A DNA stretch of 64,000 nt from CALXXL01 sp034926605 (lineage in GTDB: Bacteria > Verrucomicrobiota > Lentisphaeria > Victivallales > Victivallaceae): contig JAYFQV010000004.1 in assembly GCA_034926605.1 (NCBI GenBank), positions 1 to 64,000 of the forward strand, read 5' to 3'. Below are positions 24,101 to 33,264 of this stretch, piece after piece. Numbering within the stretch: the stretch's first letter is position 1; every line of letters starts with the position of its first letter. The notes under the pieces were generated by a model. It was not told the DNA's origin. It worked only from the letters and a program-made list of their open reading frames with translations, and ran no database searches. A program made the translations under genes and the position numbers.

Positions 24101-27000
24101 CCTCCGTCGAGGATATTCTGAGTGCCATAATACTTAATTGTTGTATCACGAGCCGAACCACCATTGTAGATATTTTGAATGCCGATGGAATCCACGGTTG
24201 CGCTGACCGCGACTGCCCCGGCGTAGATATCTTGAACACTGTAATAATAAATAGATGAGCTATTTACATAATCCCACCCCCAACACCTTCCGGCAATTCG
24301 AGTATTATATGCCACCCCGCCACCATAAACCTCCTGCCTGCCGCCGGAACTCACTACCGTACTATATGTTGCACCGCCGCTGTAGACATTTTCAACACCA
24401 TCGTGATACAGCGTTGTTCCGCTGGCTACGCCGCCGGAATATATGTTCAACGCGCCACAGACATAGCCGTTGTCGTAACCGCCAGAACCAAGCCTGAATC
24501 CGGAAGCCAATCCACTTTGCATGGAAAACGAAGCCCCGTTGGCATATTCGCCCGTAATCAGAGTTCCATCTCCGCCGCCGAAGTTGACATATAAAAAACA
24601 GTTTTCTTTCACCGTCAGACCCACCGCCGAGCCGCCGGAAGATATTATACAACTGCCGCCCGCGGACACGGTGGTTCCCGAGGTAACGCCTCCGGCATAT
24701 ACAGTCTGAACACCGCCGGCAATGTCAACTCCACAAGCAAGCCCACCGGCGTAAATCGTCTGAACGGCACCGTCAACAAGATTCGCTCCCGATGCCGCGC
24801 CGCCAGAAAATATCTCCTGTTCTCCGCCAGAACTGATCACCGTATCCAGCACCCGCCCGGATACCGCCTGATACCCGGAATAGTAAATCGTTGCCCCGGA
24901 CGCAAAGCCGCCGGAAAGCACATATTGTCCCGCCCCCGAATATATTTTGGCCGTCAACGCCGTACCGCTGGAGGCAACGATCTGCATACCGCCGGAAACC
25001 GTCGTTCTGTTTGCCGTACCGCGGGAAGATACCTGCTGAATGCCGGAATAAATTACGGCATCGTCCGCAACGCCGCCCAGCAATACATCCTGAGCCCCGC
25101 CAAAAATCTTTGCACCGCTGGCGGTGCCGCTGACATATTGCCAGCCGTTCAGATAAATGTTGGTATAATTTGCCGTTCCCAATGAATATACAATCTGCGT
25201 CCCCCCCAGAAGAGAGACCGAGACGGCGGAACCATAAGCCATAACGCCCTGAATGCCGCCGCTGGAAACCACCGCTCCGGTAACGGTGCTTCTTGACACG
25301 CGTTCCGACCCACCGGCGTAAATAATAGTGTTGCCCGCACCGCCGCCAGAGTTGACGATCAGCAGCCCACCGGAAGATACGATGGTCTGATTGGCGTTGC
25401 CTCCGCTGTAGACAATGATGCATCCGCCGGAAAGCGTGGCCAAGGTTGTGGTTCCGCTGTATACGAATACCGTGCCGCCTGAGTAGACATAATCATGTTG
25501 GGCCGCTGCCCCGGAGGATAAAAGCTGGCTAGCCCCCGAACATACATATGTTCGTGACACTGTCGCCGCATATACAGTCTGCTGCCCGGCACTGATCATG
25601 GTCATGCTCGCCACCGAACCACTGTAAACATACAGGTAGCCGCCGGAAAGCGTAAACCCCACGACTGAGCCGGCACTCAATACATTTACCAAACCGCCAC
25701 TATATACTGTTCCATTAGCAGCTATTCCGCCAAAAATGTTCTGCTTCCCGCCGGAATACAAAATCGTATTGTTGGCCATGCCGCCACTGCTTACATATTG
25801 AGTTCCGCCGGAAGATACTTTTGTTTGATACGCAATGGCGTCGGAAAAAATAACCTGATTGCCCCTACTGACTACAGTTGAACTTGCAAAGGAGCTATTA
25901 TATAAATATTGGCCGCCTCCCAGCACTATGGCGCTTACGGTTATTCCTCCACTTATTACATTCATACTCCCGCTGCTGAAAATCATAGCACCGCTGCCAA
26001 TCGCACCGCTATAGATATTCTGACACCCGCCACTGCTGATGATCGTTCCTATCGCCACTCCGCCTGAGTTGACACGTTCAACCCCGCCGTTGTATACTAT
26101 GGTATCAGATACAATGCCAGAGCCGTAAACATATACGCTGCCGCTGGAATATATTCGATTATCAATCGCGGTTCCGTTTATCACCCATTGAACTCCCCCG
26201 GAATATATGTCGGTTTGAGAAGCGACGCAGCCGGAGTAGATGGTCTGATTGCCTCGACTAATTACGGTTAAACTGGCAACACTGCCGCTATATATGTATT
26301 GGTTCCCGCCGGCAAGTGTCAAACCTATGGTTATTCCTCCCATATTTGCATTTATGATCCCCCCGCTGTTAACCGTGGTCCCGCTGGCGATTCCTCCAGA
26401 ATATGTGTTTTGAGTACCGCCACTATTGACTACAGCATAAACGGCCGATCCACCTGTATATACAAGTTCCACTCCACCACTGTTTATAGTAGTCATAGAT
26501 GTGACCCCAAAAACCTGTGCATTATCGCCACTGTCAAGCACCATGCCGCTGGATGTGACTCCCGACGAAACCACTATGGTCTGGGCATACGCACTTATAC
26601 CGTCGCCTTGATGCCTGAAATTGAATAACAGGTGTCTCACTTCATGCGCAATCACCGCGACAACCTCGGACAAGCAGGCAACCCTATCAAGCAGCACAAA
26701 CGCCTTGCCGCCATCATGGCCGATTCGCTCCGCCAAGCCGCGAAAATGCCCCAGGCCGGAAAATGCATCCGAACGCCCGACATATATTGTTGAATAAGCG
26801 CCGGAAGCCGGTTTGTTCGCAGTAAAACATACCTCACCAGAAAATGAACGGTTCAGTGCTTCTAAAATTATATCAATTCCGCTTTTGACAATATTTGATG
26901 GCAGTATCTTCACGTTTTCAATGGTTGCAATTTCGCCATCGTATGAGGTCTCACCACCATCGAAAACCACATAAACCGAATGCCTGCTTGTGATACGCAT
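18163..27000 (-). CDS. Repeat protein B: giant zincin-like + strand-loop-strand repeats
   Basis: 2945 aa, the largest gene. GGGGGAGAAC precedes the ATG. Residues 1-~135 match protein A: VYVVFDGGETSYDGEIATIE, then DGGKAFVLL and VIAHEVRHLLFNFRHQGDG (HExxH 119-123, His130). About 1900 residues of 19-aa strand-loop-strand repeats (YSGGIANGTIISSGGYQYV type) follow. They are interrupted nine times by a ~55-aa module (GSSLNVRVEKGGxISVDVIGGDTALVTG..., ending IASGFRLSSGGSQ). Then come a second repeat type with IDGGLVGYLYAGGGSG and a C-terminal domain ending near LRLTWAS with a ~25-residue tail. No Sec signal, transmembrane helix or beta-barrel is visible. Likely an exported or surface fibre; a proteolytic role for the N-terminus is inferred from HExxH only. 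Confidence 0.82.
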   Translation of the reverse strand: MRITSRHSVYVVFDGGETSYDGEIATIENVKILPSNIVKSGIDIILEALNRSFSGEVCFTANKPASGAYSTIYVGRSDAFSGLGHFRGLAERIGHDGGKAFVLLDRVACLSEVVAVIAHEVRHLLFNFRHQGDGISAYAQTIVVSSGVTSSGMVLDSGDNAQVFGVTSMTTINSGGVELVYTGGSAVYAVVNSGGTQNTYSGGIASGTTVNSGGIINANMGGITIGLTLAGGNQYIYSGSVASLTVISRGNQTIYSGCVASQTDIYSGGVQWVINGTAIDNRIYSSGSVYVYGSGIVSDTIVYNGGVERVNSGGVAIGTIISSGGCQNIYSGAIGSGAMIFSSGSMNVISGGITVSAIVLGGGQYLYNSSFASSTVVSRGNQVIFSDAIAYQTKVSSGGTQYVSSGGMANNTILYSGGKQNIFGGIAANGTVYSGGLVNVLSAGSVVGFTLSGGYLYVYSGSVASMTMISAGQQTVYAATVSRTYVCSGASQLLSSGAAAQHDYVYSGGTVFVYSGTTTLATLSGGCIIVYSGGNANQTIVSSGGLLIVNSGGGAGNTIIYAGGSERVSRSTVTGAVVSSGGIQGVMAYGSAVSVSLLGGTQIVYSLGTANYTNIYLNGWQYVSGTASGAKIFGGAQDVLLGGVADDAVIYSGIQQVSSRGTANRTTVSGGMQIVASSGTALTAKIYSGAGQYVLSGGFASGATIYYSGYQAVSGRVLDTVISSGGEQEIFSGGAASGANLVDGAVQTIYAGGLACGVDIAGGVQTVYAGGVTSGTTVSAGGSCIISSGGSAVGLTVKENCFLYVNFGGGDGTLITGEYANGASFSMQSGLASGFRLGSGGYDNGYVCGALNIYSGGVASGTTLYHDGVENVYSGGATYSTVVSSGGRQEVYGGGVAYNTRIAGRCWGWDYVNSSSIYYYSVQDIYAGAVAVSATVDSIGIQNIYNGGSARDTTIKYYGTQNILDGGQASGTKIESRGIQNISSGGFASGTTIEGGGTQNIYIGGIVTGTTVQDDGELIYYGGSATGILVSDGGHVNTYVTSDAVCLSGTYLKDGTTFSINSGIADGFHLSYGDWQHVGSGAFAYNTVISGGSQYISGGGEASATLISSGLQHVIGGNSIEAIIYSSGSQYVSSGGIAFDTVISGGSQCVYSDGVASDTIVSKGVLYVALGGSAIGVQVSEGARVNVDVVGADGAVVNGCYLDENTSFSLAGGVASGFRISSGGSQNISSGGVARDTVVLCGGCQYVYSGGMAYNTVISYGGPQHVSSGGVAYNTVISCGVYQHVSSGGVAYNTIISSDGGQYVCSGGVAYNTIISSGGHMYVNSGGILSGTIMLSGTLSACGRVEASGAELVLRCDYSLYCVLGRIYNIDCISNASYTVEIDTGQCGEYCLASGASSFSQSVNISVGGIDVGSLTVDGSFEYADITYSLYLGGNGLYINAVYSGATYSDSVSSGQTVSNIAIASGDYVGVSSGGTTRNVTIYSGGWEYVSSGGRAYETVIYSGGCQIVRGGGSSIDIQVEAGGYIYVSAVCGSSSTRVTGIYTEYNTSFSLSSGIASGVCVAGGMSQRVYAGGVANGTIITSGGSQYVSSITYSSSGGRQYVSSGGIANGTVISCGGYQYVSSGGIANGTIFSGGGGQGVYSGGIANGTVISSGGSQRVFSGGSSLNVRVEKGGKISVDVIGGDTALVTGSYAEYNTGFSFSSGIASGFRLSSGGSQYVYSGGSSLNVQVAQGGIINGYFNIIREDDSTLVTGVYVEYNTSFSFYGGIASGFRISSGRSQIVSCGGIANATIISLGGDQYVYSGGIANNTIISRGYGDYYYYHYYGQWVCPCGTANDTIIFSGSNQYVTSKGIANATIISSGGFQSISSGGIANGTIISSGGYQNVSYGGFSIDVRVEKGGEIYVDVYGGGSTLVTGVYTEHNTSFSLSGGVASGFRLGGGYYTHQNVFSGGIANSTVISSGGYQRVYSGGMANGTVISSGGYQDVSSGGMANGTIISLGGDQRVYSGGMANGTIISSGGYQYVYSDGSSLNVRVEKGGMISVDVIGGDTALVTGSYAEYNTSFSFSGGIASGFRIGGGYYTHQYVSSGGIANGTIISSGGHQYVSSGGIANDTIISRGGSQYIGNDGIAQNTAIANGGALEVCASGSAIAVEAAVGGNVNFYFGVGDAAWVTGKYSDNSATFLLSAGVASGFRIYSGGYQYIRNGVTTLDAVISSAGKMYVYSGGIASGTIIKSGGSMTLFAGAVLANASTTTICTGGRLLLDSDVNNFAGNTIAFRVENQPYCTDLPMIDDIDRFASSTDFTINVSGSEPSGRYLLAGNAEDFCTKFDGLLVEADVDNEVPMFSLNLSNCYRNAARSCILLLDVDTSSQLVLTVGKLVSASWSGMFGGSLDPFKKLYAVQADNATICKSKCYYIDQSNYGAIFVAGATYSQDIHGVGQDFTGNIWLNASGAAISGCIYAGCQSNATLTGNVNFSGKNSAIRYLFAGGVQGTVNGNILINIDGGLVGYLYAGGGSGVFVNGDITVNMTNCNGAKTYVAYLLGYAHVASGKTLSLSLSNTLTAYRGNIYGGACSNNAGTTASCTATINVLFAAAAVDGQAYGGSFCYGSGTSDTINGTVTTTVTSYSTLSILIGGSYAGAGAYAYVASSRIESTDSNIAYLVGGGRADLAGSVSEVGSVSVRLNGGSYGDNVGVGGYADAGTALAGSVSLTVNATTQTTFSSSIFVGGIAVNNGTVAISGDVSAIFSGQGALLSFSDTLNALGSAGVTVAGAKNLVFSDFSGDFNATILNFSALTFNAGSSVKFTLAENFSGIGRFDFVIDKVSTGTGLWRQTSGVLGIGANSAIREINIDDNALSGSKGSFVLLESTAELLSDLDASDTFSLSMDNTTTNLGIGGTATINGYVFSLGINDDELRLTWASPAQGIPTASMDWKADDSLTKAMLA
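20640..22210 (-). repeat. Recently amplified repeat block within gene B
   Basis: 57-bp units and the larger spacer module recur with about 90% or more identity (compare 20780-20910 with 21885-22015). The repeat phase keeps the frame open. The high similarity points to recent duplication or gene conversion within the gene. Confidence 0.75.
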
Positions 27001-27110
27001 GTTCTCCCCCGTTCGATCAATATATAATTGTTGCTATTTGTTCCGATAAATCAGGTGTGCATAATTCCTCATCCATACTACACAACAACAATACCATATC
27101 CTCATAAGCA

Positions 27111-27214
27111 ATACAAGCATAAATTATGATTATTCTTCAATAAATTCTACGATTAACGATTATCATTCCTATGTTTTATGGAATATTTCCCTTCGCTTCT
27201 CTCAATTTATTTTA
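27111..27214. repeat. Duplicated divergent promoter region, copy 1
   Basis: ACAAGCATAA...CAATAAATTCTAC...ATTATCATTCCTATGTTTT...TTCGCTTCTCTCAATTTATTTTA is shared with 40067-40171. In both places it lies between the start of a repeat-protein gene and a divergent recombinase remnant. It is probably the old shared promoter region of the pair. Confidence 0.7.
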
Positions 27215-27243
27215 AGCTGTAACAGTTTATTGAGAGGAACTCC

Positions 27244-27974
27244 ATGCCCAGTAAAAGCTTTCGACTCGAATTCGGTTCGATCTATCAGAAGAAGCCCGGC
27301 GGGAATTATCATTATCGCTTCCAACTGGAAGGACGCCGGAAATCGGTTTGCCTGAATACCAGAAACCGTGCCGCCGCCATCAAGGAAGCGGAGCAGCATA
27401 TTCCTATTGTTCAGGCTCCCACCTCGCCGCCCATGTCAAACAGGCTCGCGGCATGAGCAGCCCGGCCTGCAACCTCGCTTTGAACGATGTATGGGATTAT
27501 TATTCTCAATCCCCCGACCGGGCAACTTCGGCCACACTCCATGAACATCTTCAGTATCGCGGAACATTGGAGGAATTCATCCGGTTTGCCGGAGATCGTC
27601 AACTGCCGGTATCTTCAGTAACTCCGGCCATGACAGATCGCTTTGCCGACTATCTGCGAAACCTGGAAATCGCCGTCGCCACCCACAACCGCAAGATCAA
27701 GCGGCTCAGGCGCATCTTCTCGACCTTGACCGCCATAACCGGCCACGACAACCCGTTCACCACCGCCCTGTTCCGTCGGGAGCGCGAAGAGCAGGAACCT
27801 GACCGCCGCCGCCTCGCCTTTTCCAGAGAGCAGGAACAGCAGCTTCTTGACGTTCTTGATGACGACCGCTATCAAATTCGCAATAAGCCCGAGGTAAAGG
27901 TGCTCTATCATCTCGGGATGTATACCGGCCAACGTCTGAAGGACTGTGTTCTGCTTCACTTTTATCAATGTTAA
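27244..27974 (+). pseudogene. Frameshifted, 3'-truncated tyrosine recombinase
   Basis: It starts well (GAGAGGA seven bases before ATG; MPSKSFRLEFGSIYQKKPGG, NYHYRFQLEGRRKSVCL). A frameshift near 27415-27440 moves the frame, and the protein continues in another frame as HVKQARGMSSPACNLALNDVW, then the core-binding domain (LHEHLQYRGTLEEFIRFAGD) and the catalytic Arg box (YHLGMYTGQRLKDCVLL). Homology then stops: the HxxR, GHG and Tyr parts are missing, and the next bases are gene C's terminator. It diverges from repeat-protein gene B. It should be inactive. Confidence 0.88.
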
Positions 27975-28014
27975 AAAGAAAAACGGGCATAACCCAATCA
28001 GATTATGCCCGTTT
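27973..28014 (-). terminator. Rho-independent terminator of gene C
   Basis: On the minus strand AAACGGGCATAA and TTATGCCCGTTT form a 12-bp stem with a 10-base loop, followed by TTCTTTTT. It sits 16 bases after the stop of gene C. Confidence 0.93.
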
Positions 28015-28029
28015 GCTTTACTTGTGGAA

Positions 28030-31000
28030 TTAACTCATAGCACAGGACAGCATCAGCGTATTGGAGGAGATTGAGACGGAGAAGGTTTGATCCCCGGTCG
28101 TCCAGGCCCAACCGGACGACGCATTGAGCGTTGCCAATGGCGTCTGCGTGTTATCCTCGTCAAACAGCTTAACTGTAAGACCGGACAATGAAGACGCCTC
28201 CATCAGCTTGGCACATTCCTCATATTCAAATGTCTCCAGATCCAATATGACCGATACCGTGCTGGTGCTTGCCAATGAGACGCCTTCCAGCATAGTGTCA
28301 TCATAGTTCACCGTGGATCGATCTGCCAGATCGAATTTGAAACTGCTGCATACAAAACCACTTGCAACATCGACTTCAGAATCACCGCCAACATAGACTT
28401 CCGTCATGCCGCTGACCCTGCCGTTGAAATTACCGGTGAAATCATCAAATATCAGCGTTCCTCCCCCGCTGACCGTACCGGTAAATGTGAGATTGCTTCC
28501 AGAGCCTGTAAACGTAACCGTCTTATTGCCGTTCACGGTACAAATTCCTCCCACTTGGTAGCCACCTGTACTGATATTTCCAGAAACCGTTGTCGCGGCA
28601 TCGAATGCATCTATCAAGATGGATACGCCGTCATTTACCGTGGACGACGCTCCTGCAACCGCCGAATATCCGCCGCCATAGATGTTGCCGGACACCGTGG
28701 CTCCGCTGATCGTTATGCTGACTCCTCCATTTACCGTGCCAACGCAACCGCTGGTGCCAGCATAAATTCCACCAACAACGGTATTCATTGAGGCGCCATC
28801 ATTGATCGTAATCGATATTCCGCCGGCAACCGTCAGATCATAGGTGTTAGATGTGACTCCTCCACCATACACCGATCCGGCATGAGTAATTCCGGATATG
28901 CCGACCTCTATTCCTCCGAGAATATTGCAGTTGGCTCCACTGACATATGAGCCTCCGGCAATTAACCCGGTGTATGTTGCACCGCCTGAAATATCCATAG
29001 TAATCTTGCCGGAAATCATAGTAGTATTAGATCCTCCTCCGTACAAATCACCAGTATTTGATACTCCACTGGCAAGATTTATATATGCGGATACATCACC
29101 GGATACCCAAGCATTTTTATAGGACACACTATACAACGCACTAGTAATACGGCAATTCTGCGCAACTGCAACACAATTAGAACCATATTTATAGCCACAA
29201 AACATCGTGTAATCGCCCTCTATCTCCAAACCTCCAGATGCCAACGACAGCGTCAGCACGCCTACCACGCCCGAAGAAGACGTGAAAGAACCGCCCGACG
29301 TAGTAATATAATAGGTGCGGGATCCGCCTGAAGAAATATTGAAACTGCTGCCCCCCATGGTAACAGCCAGACTTTGAAGGTTACTACCCAATTGGCGGGC
29401 ATAACATGCAACCGGCACTCCGCTAACGACCAATGAAGATGTCGCCGCGGAATAAACCATACCGCCGGAACTTACTATGGCGCCGACACTGGAACCACCG
29501 GAGGAAACTATCTGCAATCCGCCACAACAAACCGTTGTATTATATGCCGATCCGCCTCCGGAAACCACTTGAACACCGCCCAAAACAGCGGCACTACTGA
29601 CAATACCGCCGCTGGATATGAACTGAGATGCTCCATATAATACCGTGGTTCTAATGGACGATCCGCCGGTGTAGACATATTCCGAGCCTCCCTCAAGCGT
29701 AGCGCTATAGTTTGTTCCGCCGTCGCGAACAAATAGGGCCCCACCGGAATATATATCAGCTTGATACGCAATGGAGGCAGAGAAAATGACCAGCTCTCCG
29801 CGGCGAACGGTGGTTGAACTTCCCAAGCCACCATCATATAGATATTGAACGCCTCCCGATACTGTCACCCCTACGGCTATTCCACCACTGATGACATTCA
29901 TACTACCGCCGCTGTAAATAATGGCACCGCTGCCGCTCGCACCGCTATTGATATTTTGACACCCGCCACTGCTTATAATCGTTCCAACGGCGCGACCGCC
30001 GGAATATATTCGCTCGAGGCTTCCCGCATAAAGTGTCGTGTTGGACGCGACGCTGGAATCAGTAATATATACCAACCCGCCGGAATAAACTTGATTCCCA
30101 ATCGTTGCACCACCACTTTTTACGTATTGAGCGCCACCGGAATATATATCGGTTTGATTCGCAACGCATCCGGAGAAAACAACAAACTCTCCGCGACTTA
30201 CTGTGGTTGAACTCGCCACGGAGTAGCTATATAAATAGCCGCTTCCTCCGGATATTGTCAAACCTAGGATTCTGCCTCCACTTTCTACATTCAAAACACC
30301 GCCACTATAAACCGTAGTATTGCAGGCAAAACCATTACTATAGACCTTTTGTCCGCCACCGCTGCTGACAATTGTTCCACTGGCAACTCCGGCATACACT
30401 CTCTCCAATCCCCCTGAAGAGACTATGGTATCATACGTCAATCCACCACGACTGATATTTATATAGCCACCTGAAAATAATATGGTGTCATGTGCCGCTC
30501 CGGCACTGCTGACATACATATCTCCTCCTGAAATTGTGACCGCATTGGCAACGGCATTGCCAAACACCCACACCCTGCCTCCAGAAACATGGGTATTCTC
30601 GGCCGTTCCATAATCACATATCAGCTGGCTGCCACCGGAATATACCTCTGTTTGTGTCGCTCTGGCAAACGCGCTGACTTTCTGAATGCCAGAGGAAATA
30701 ACAGTCATACTGGCAACGGAACCGCTGTATATATATTGAACTCCTCCCGCCAGGATCACCCCTACGGTTATTCCACCACTTGTTGCAGTCAGAGTTCCTC
30801 CGATGTTAACAACCGTATTGTTGGCTAATCCGCCACCGTAAACGACTTGTCCGCCGTTGGAATTCACGATGGTATTGTTGGCCGTTCCGCCACTATAAAC
30901 GACTTGTCCGCCGCTAAAATTTACTATGGTATTACTGGCCGTTCCTCCGGTGTAAACATTTTGTCTGCCGTTGGAATTCACGATGGTATTGCTGGCCGTT

Positions 31001-32373
31001 CCTCCTTCCGTGACCATTTGAGTGCCACTGGAGTTTACTATGGTTCTTCTGGTCACTCCCGATGACAAGACAACCTCACTTCCGATGAATATCTCTGTAC
31101 CACTGGCAATAGCACTATATTCAACATATTGAGCCCCGCTTGATATAACAGTATCAAAAACTGCGGCTCCTTCTCTTATGACATAAGAACTACCGCCAGA
31201 ATAAATGGTCGTATTGCTGGCGGTACCACTGGATTGAATCCACCCGGTACCGCCACTCAATACTGCACATTTGGCAACTCCGCCACAAGAAATCGCCAGT
31301 ACCCCCCCCGCATAAACCGTAGTCCCGCTGGCCGTTCCACCACTGGAAACAACTTGACGGCCACCACTGCTAACCATGGTGGAAGAAGTAATACCCTTAT
31401 AATATACGCGCACCGCACCTCCATTGCTGACAACGGTATCGTATGTTGTTCCATTAGATGAAACGAATTGACTCCCTCCATCCAATATCACAGTACTACT
31501 TGCATCGCCATATGTGGATACCACCTGAGTTCCTCCCGACCCGACCGAACAGTACCGGGCAGTACCACCACGTAACAATGTTTGGGTTCCTAAAACCATA
31601 CAGGAACTGGCAAACCCTGAAGAACTAACAATTTGACTTCCTCCCCCATAGACTACTGCGGCTAACGCAAAACCACCGGCAACTGTCTGTAAACCGCCAG
31701 ATAAAATAGTCGCGCTATAAGAATATCCTTCGCTCTGCTCTTCTCCTCCGCTGCCAATCACGGTATCGGAGTCAATTCCATATCCGGCCACATAAAGATG
31801 GCCCCTAACATCGGTACCGCTTATAAAGGCGCCATTTTCAACCGATGCATTTCCCAATTGGTTGACTTCAACACAATACGCGGAGCCTCCACTTCCCACG
31901 GTAAGACATCCCCCATTGTTTATGGTTGCAGATATAACAACACCTCCATTGAACAACGAGGTATCATCATTTATCGTTGCACTCATAATACTGCCGCCGG
32001 AAGCGACTGAAGCATGGGCCCCTGAGCAAGCTAGGGTAAGATCATAACAAGTTCCCCCTTCAACTGAGAGCATTCCATATGCATCGCAAAAGACTCCAGA
32101 GGCCACCCCGCCGCTAGATACATATATACCGAACCATGCCTCACACGTCTGGTATCCGGACGTATATACGTCGCCGATAAAACCTCCGGAATAGACATTT
32201 ACATGCATATCAGGTACCACAGACATACCAATAACCGTTCCATATATATCTATACTGCTATAAACCGGCGTATCTGCCGTTCTCAACGGTATAACCCCTG
32301 GTGACAATCCGCCATCGTCTATCATCTCTGTTAATTTGGTACTTGGAACGATGTTCTCTGCATACTTAATCAT
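28030..32373 (-). CDS. Repeat protein C: strand-loop-strand repeats, no zincin domain
   Basis: 1447 aa from the ATG at 32373, chosen for AGGAG upstream; 15 further in-frame codons before it look non-coding. A short unique N-terminus (MIKYAENIVPSTKLTEMIDD) replaces the zincin-like domain of A and B. About 950 residues of 19-aa repeats follow (VVYSGGTANNTIVNSNGG type). Then come a ~70-aa linker (AATSSLVVSGVPVACYARQL), a second repeat type (VSGNIYGGGYSAVAG) and a C-terminal domain that ends LMLSCAMS, only distantly like those of A, B and D. No Sec signal or beta-barrel. The strong terminator and ribosome site indicate a live gene. Probably exported; mechanism unknown. Confidence 0.8.
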   Translation of the reverse strand: MIKYAENIVPSTKLTEMIDDGGLSPGVIPLRTADTPVYSSIDIYGTVIGMSVVPDMHVNVYSGGFIGDVYTSGYQTCEAWFGIYVSSGGVASGVFCDAYGMLSVEGGTCYDLTLACSGAHASVASGGSIMSATINDDTSLFNGGVVISATINNGGCLTVGSGGSAYCVEVNQLGNASVENGAFISGTDVRGHLYVAGYGIDSDTVIGSGGEEQSEGYSYSATILSGGLQTVAGGFALAAVVYGGGSQIVSSSGFASSCMVLGTQTLLRGGTARYCSVGSGGTQVVSTYGDASSTVILDGGSQFVSSNGTTYDTVVSNGGAVRVYYKGITSSTMVSSGGRQVVSSGGTASGTTVYAGGVLAISCGGVAKCAVLSGGTGWIQSSGTASNTTIYSGGSSYVIREGAAVFDTVISSGAQYVEYSAIASGTEIFIGSEVVLSSGVTRRTIVNSSGTQMVTEGGTASNTIVNSNGRQNVYTGGTASNTIVNFSGGQVVYSGGTANNTIVNSNGGQVVYGGGLANNTVVNIGGTLTATSGGITVGVILAGGVQYIYSGSVASMTVISSGIQKVSAFARATQTEVYSGGSQLICDYGTAENTHVSGGRVWVFGNAVANAVTISGGDMYVSSAGAAHDTILFSGGYINISRGGLTYDTIVSSGGLERVYAGVASGTIVSSGGGQKVYSNGFACNTTVYSGGVLNVESGGRILGLTISGGSGYLYSYSVASSTTVSRGEFVVFSGCVANQTDIYSGGAQYVKSGGATIGNQVYSGGLVYITDSSVASNTTLYAGSLERIYSGGRAVGTIISSGGCQNINSGASGSGAIIYSGGSMNVISGGIAVGVTVSGGVQYLYDGGLGSSTTVRRGELVIFSASIAYQADIYSGGALFVRDGGTNYSATLEGGSEYVYTGGSSIRTTVLYGASQFISSGGIVSSAAVLGGVQVVSGGGSAYNTTVCCGGLQIVSSGGSSVGAIVSSGGMVYSAATSSLVVSGVPVACYARQLGSNLQSLAVTMGGSSFNISSGGSRTYYITTSGGSFTSSSGVVGVLTLSLASGGLEIEGDYTMFCGYKYGSNCVAVAQNCRITSALYSVSYKNAWVSGDVSAYINLASGVSNTGDLYGGGSNTTMISGKITMDISGGATYTGLIAGGSYVSGANCNILGGIEVGISGITHAGSVYGGGVTSNTYDLTVAGGISITINDGASMNTVVGGIYAGTSGCVGTVNGGVSITISGATVSGNIYGGGYSAVAGASSTVNDGVSILIDAFDAATTVSGNISTGGYQVGGICTVNGNKTVTFTGSGSNLTFTGTVSGGGTLIFDDFTGNFNGRVSGMTEVYVGGDSEVDVASGFVCSSFKFDLADRSTVNYDDTMLEGVSLASTSTVSVILDLETFEYEECAKLMEASSLSGLTVKLFDEDNTQTPLATLNASSGWAWTTGDQTFSVSISSNTLMLSCAMS

Positions 32374-32550
32374 ATCATTCTCCTGATTTTTTAACGAGCA
32401 CCATGCCCGCCATAACAATACCCTCTGTAGTGAATGTAATTTATTAATCTACAATTGCAAGCATAATTCCTTATTCTTACATTTTTTACTGTTTATTAAA
32501 AATGATAGCCATTGCAATTTATCTTAATTTGCAGCAGTTTTATTGATACA

Positions 32551-32645
32551 AACTCCACGGCCAATAAAAGCTTTCGACTTGAATTCGGTTCGATCTATCA
32601 GAAGAAGCCCGGCGGGAATTATCATTATCGCTTCCAACTGGAAGT
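32551..32645 (+). pseudogene. Recombinase N-terminal remnant upstream of gene C
   Basis: About 95 bp nearly identical to the start of the recombinase at 27244 (SFRLEFGSIYQKKPGG, NYHYRFQLE). The start codon has become ACG, and similarity ends at QLEVHQK. It is divergent from gene C, in the same place as the remnants beside B and D. Confidence 0.85.
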
Positions 32646-33249
32646 CCACCAAAAATCTGGTTGCGTATATACGAGCCTCGCTATCAAGTTCGCCGACTGA
32701 GTTGATTTTCGAGCTCCTGTCCCCATATAGAGTTTGCAATCCGAATTTTTCGTAGTATGTTATTATAAAGATATCGGCAGCCAGGGTTGCCGCCAGAATG
32801 CCGTGCTGATTGAAAACCGTTATATTTCAGCGAATATACCCAAACCGACCAATCAAAAGTTTATTTGCTATACACGTAGGTGAAATGTATCCGGTGGGAC
32901 TGTGTCTTCACAATCTTACCGGACGCTTCTATGCATGTGTATAGCAGGCTCTTGGTCGGGCCTAGGGTATAGTGCTTGGGAGCGTTCGGTTCTTTACTGA
33001 ATGTTTTCAAGCATGCTGGATTTCGCAGCGCAAGTTGAGGAATCGGCATGACCGTCAAATAAATTCCCCTTCAGCCGATGGCCTTGTCTGCCGTGCCTCG
33101 GCAACATGCTTTCGATCACCTCTGTGCCGCGAGATCCGCAATTGGATTGTCGCGGCATTTTTCATGCCCGCAACGGCAACCGTGACTCCTCCTGAAACAA
33201 TAACGATTCGCAAGATTTATCGGCGATATGATAAGCTTATTGCCAAAAC
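32646..33249. other. 600-base stretch without a recognisable gene
   Basis: Between the recombinase remnant and the lipoprotein genes. Short open frames exist on both strands, but none has a ribosome site or known similarity. It may hold decayed mobile-element sequence. The strong AAGGAGGT site at 33250-33257 belongs to the next gene. Confidence 0.4.
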
Positions 33250-33264
33250 AAAAAGGAGGTCGAG

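Noticed and set aside
20300..26500. Regular short repeats resembling a CRISPR array
   Set aside because: The 57-bp periodicity is coding (19-aa repeats) in one long open frame, with no constant repeat and unique spacer pattern and no cas genes.
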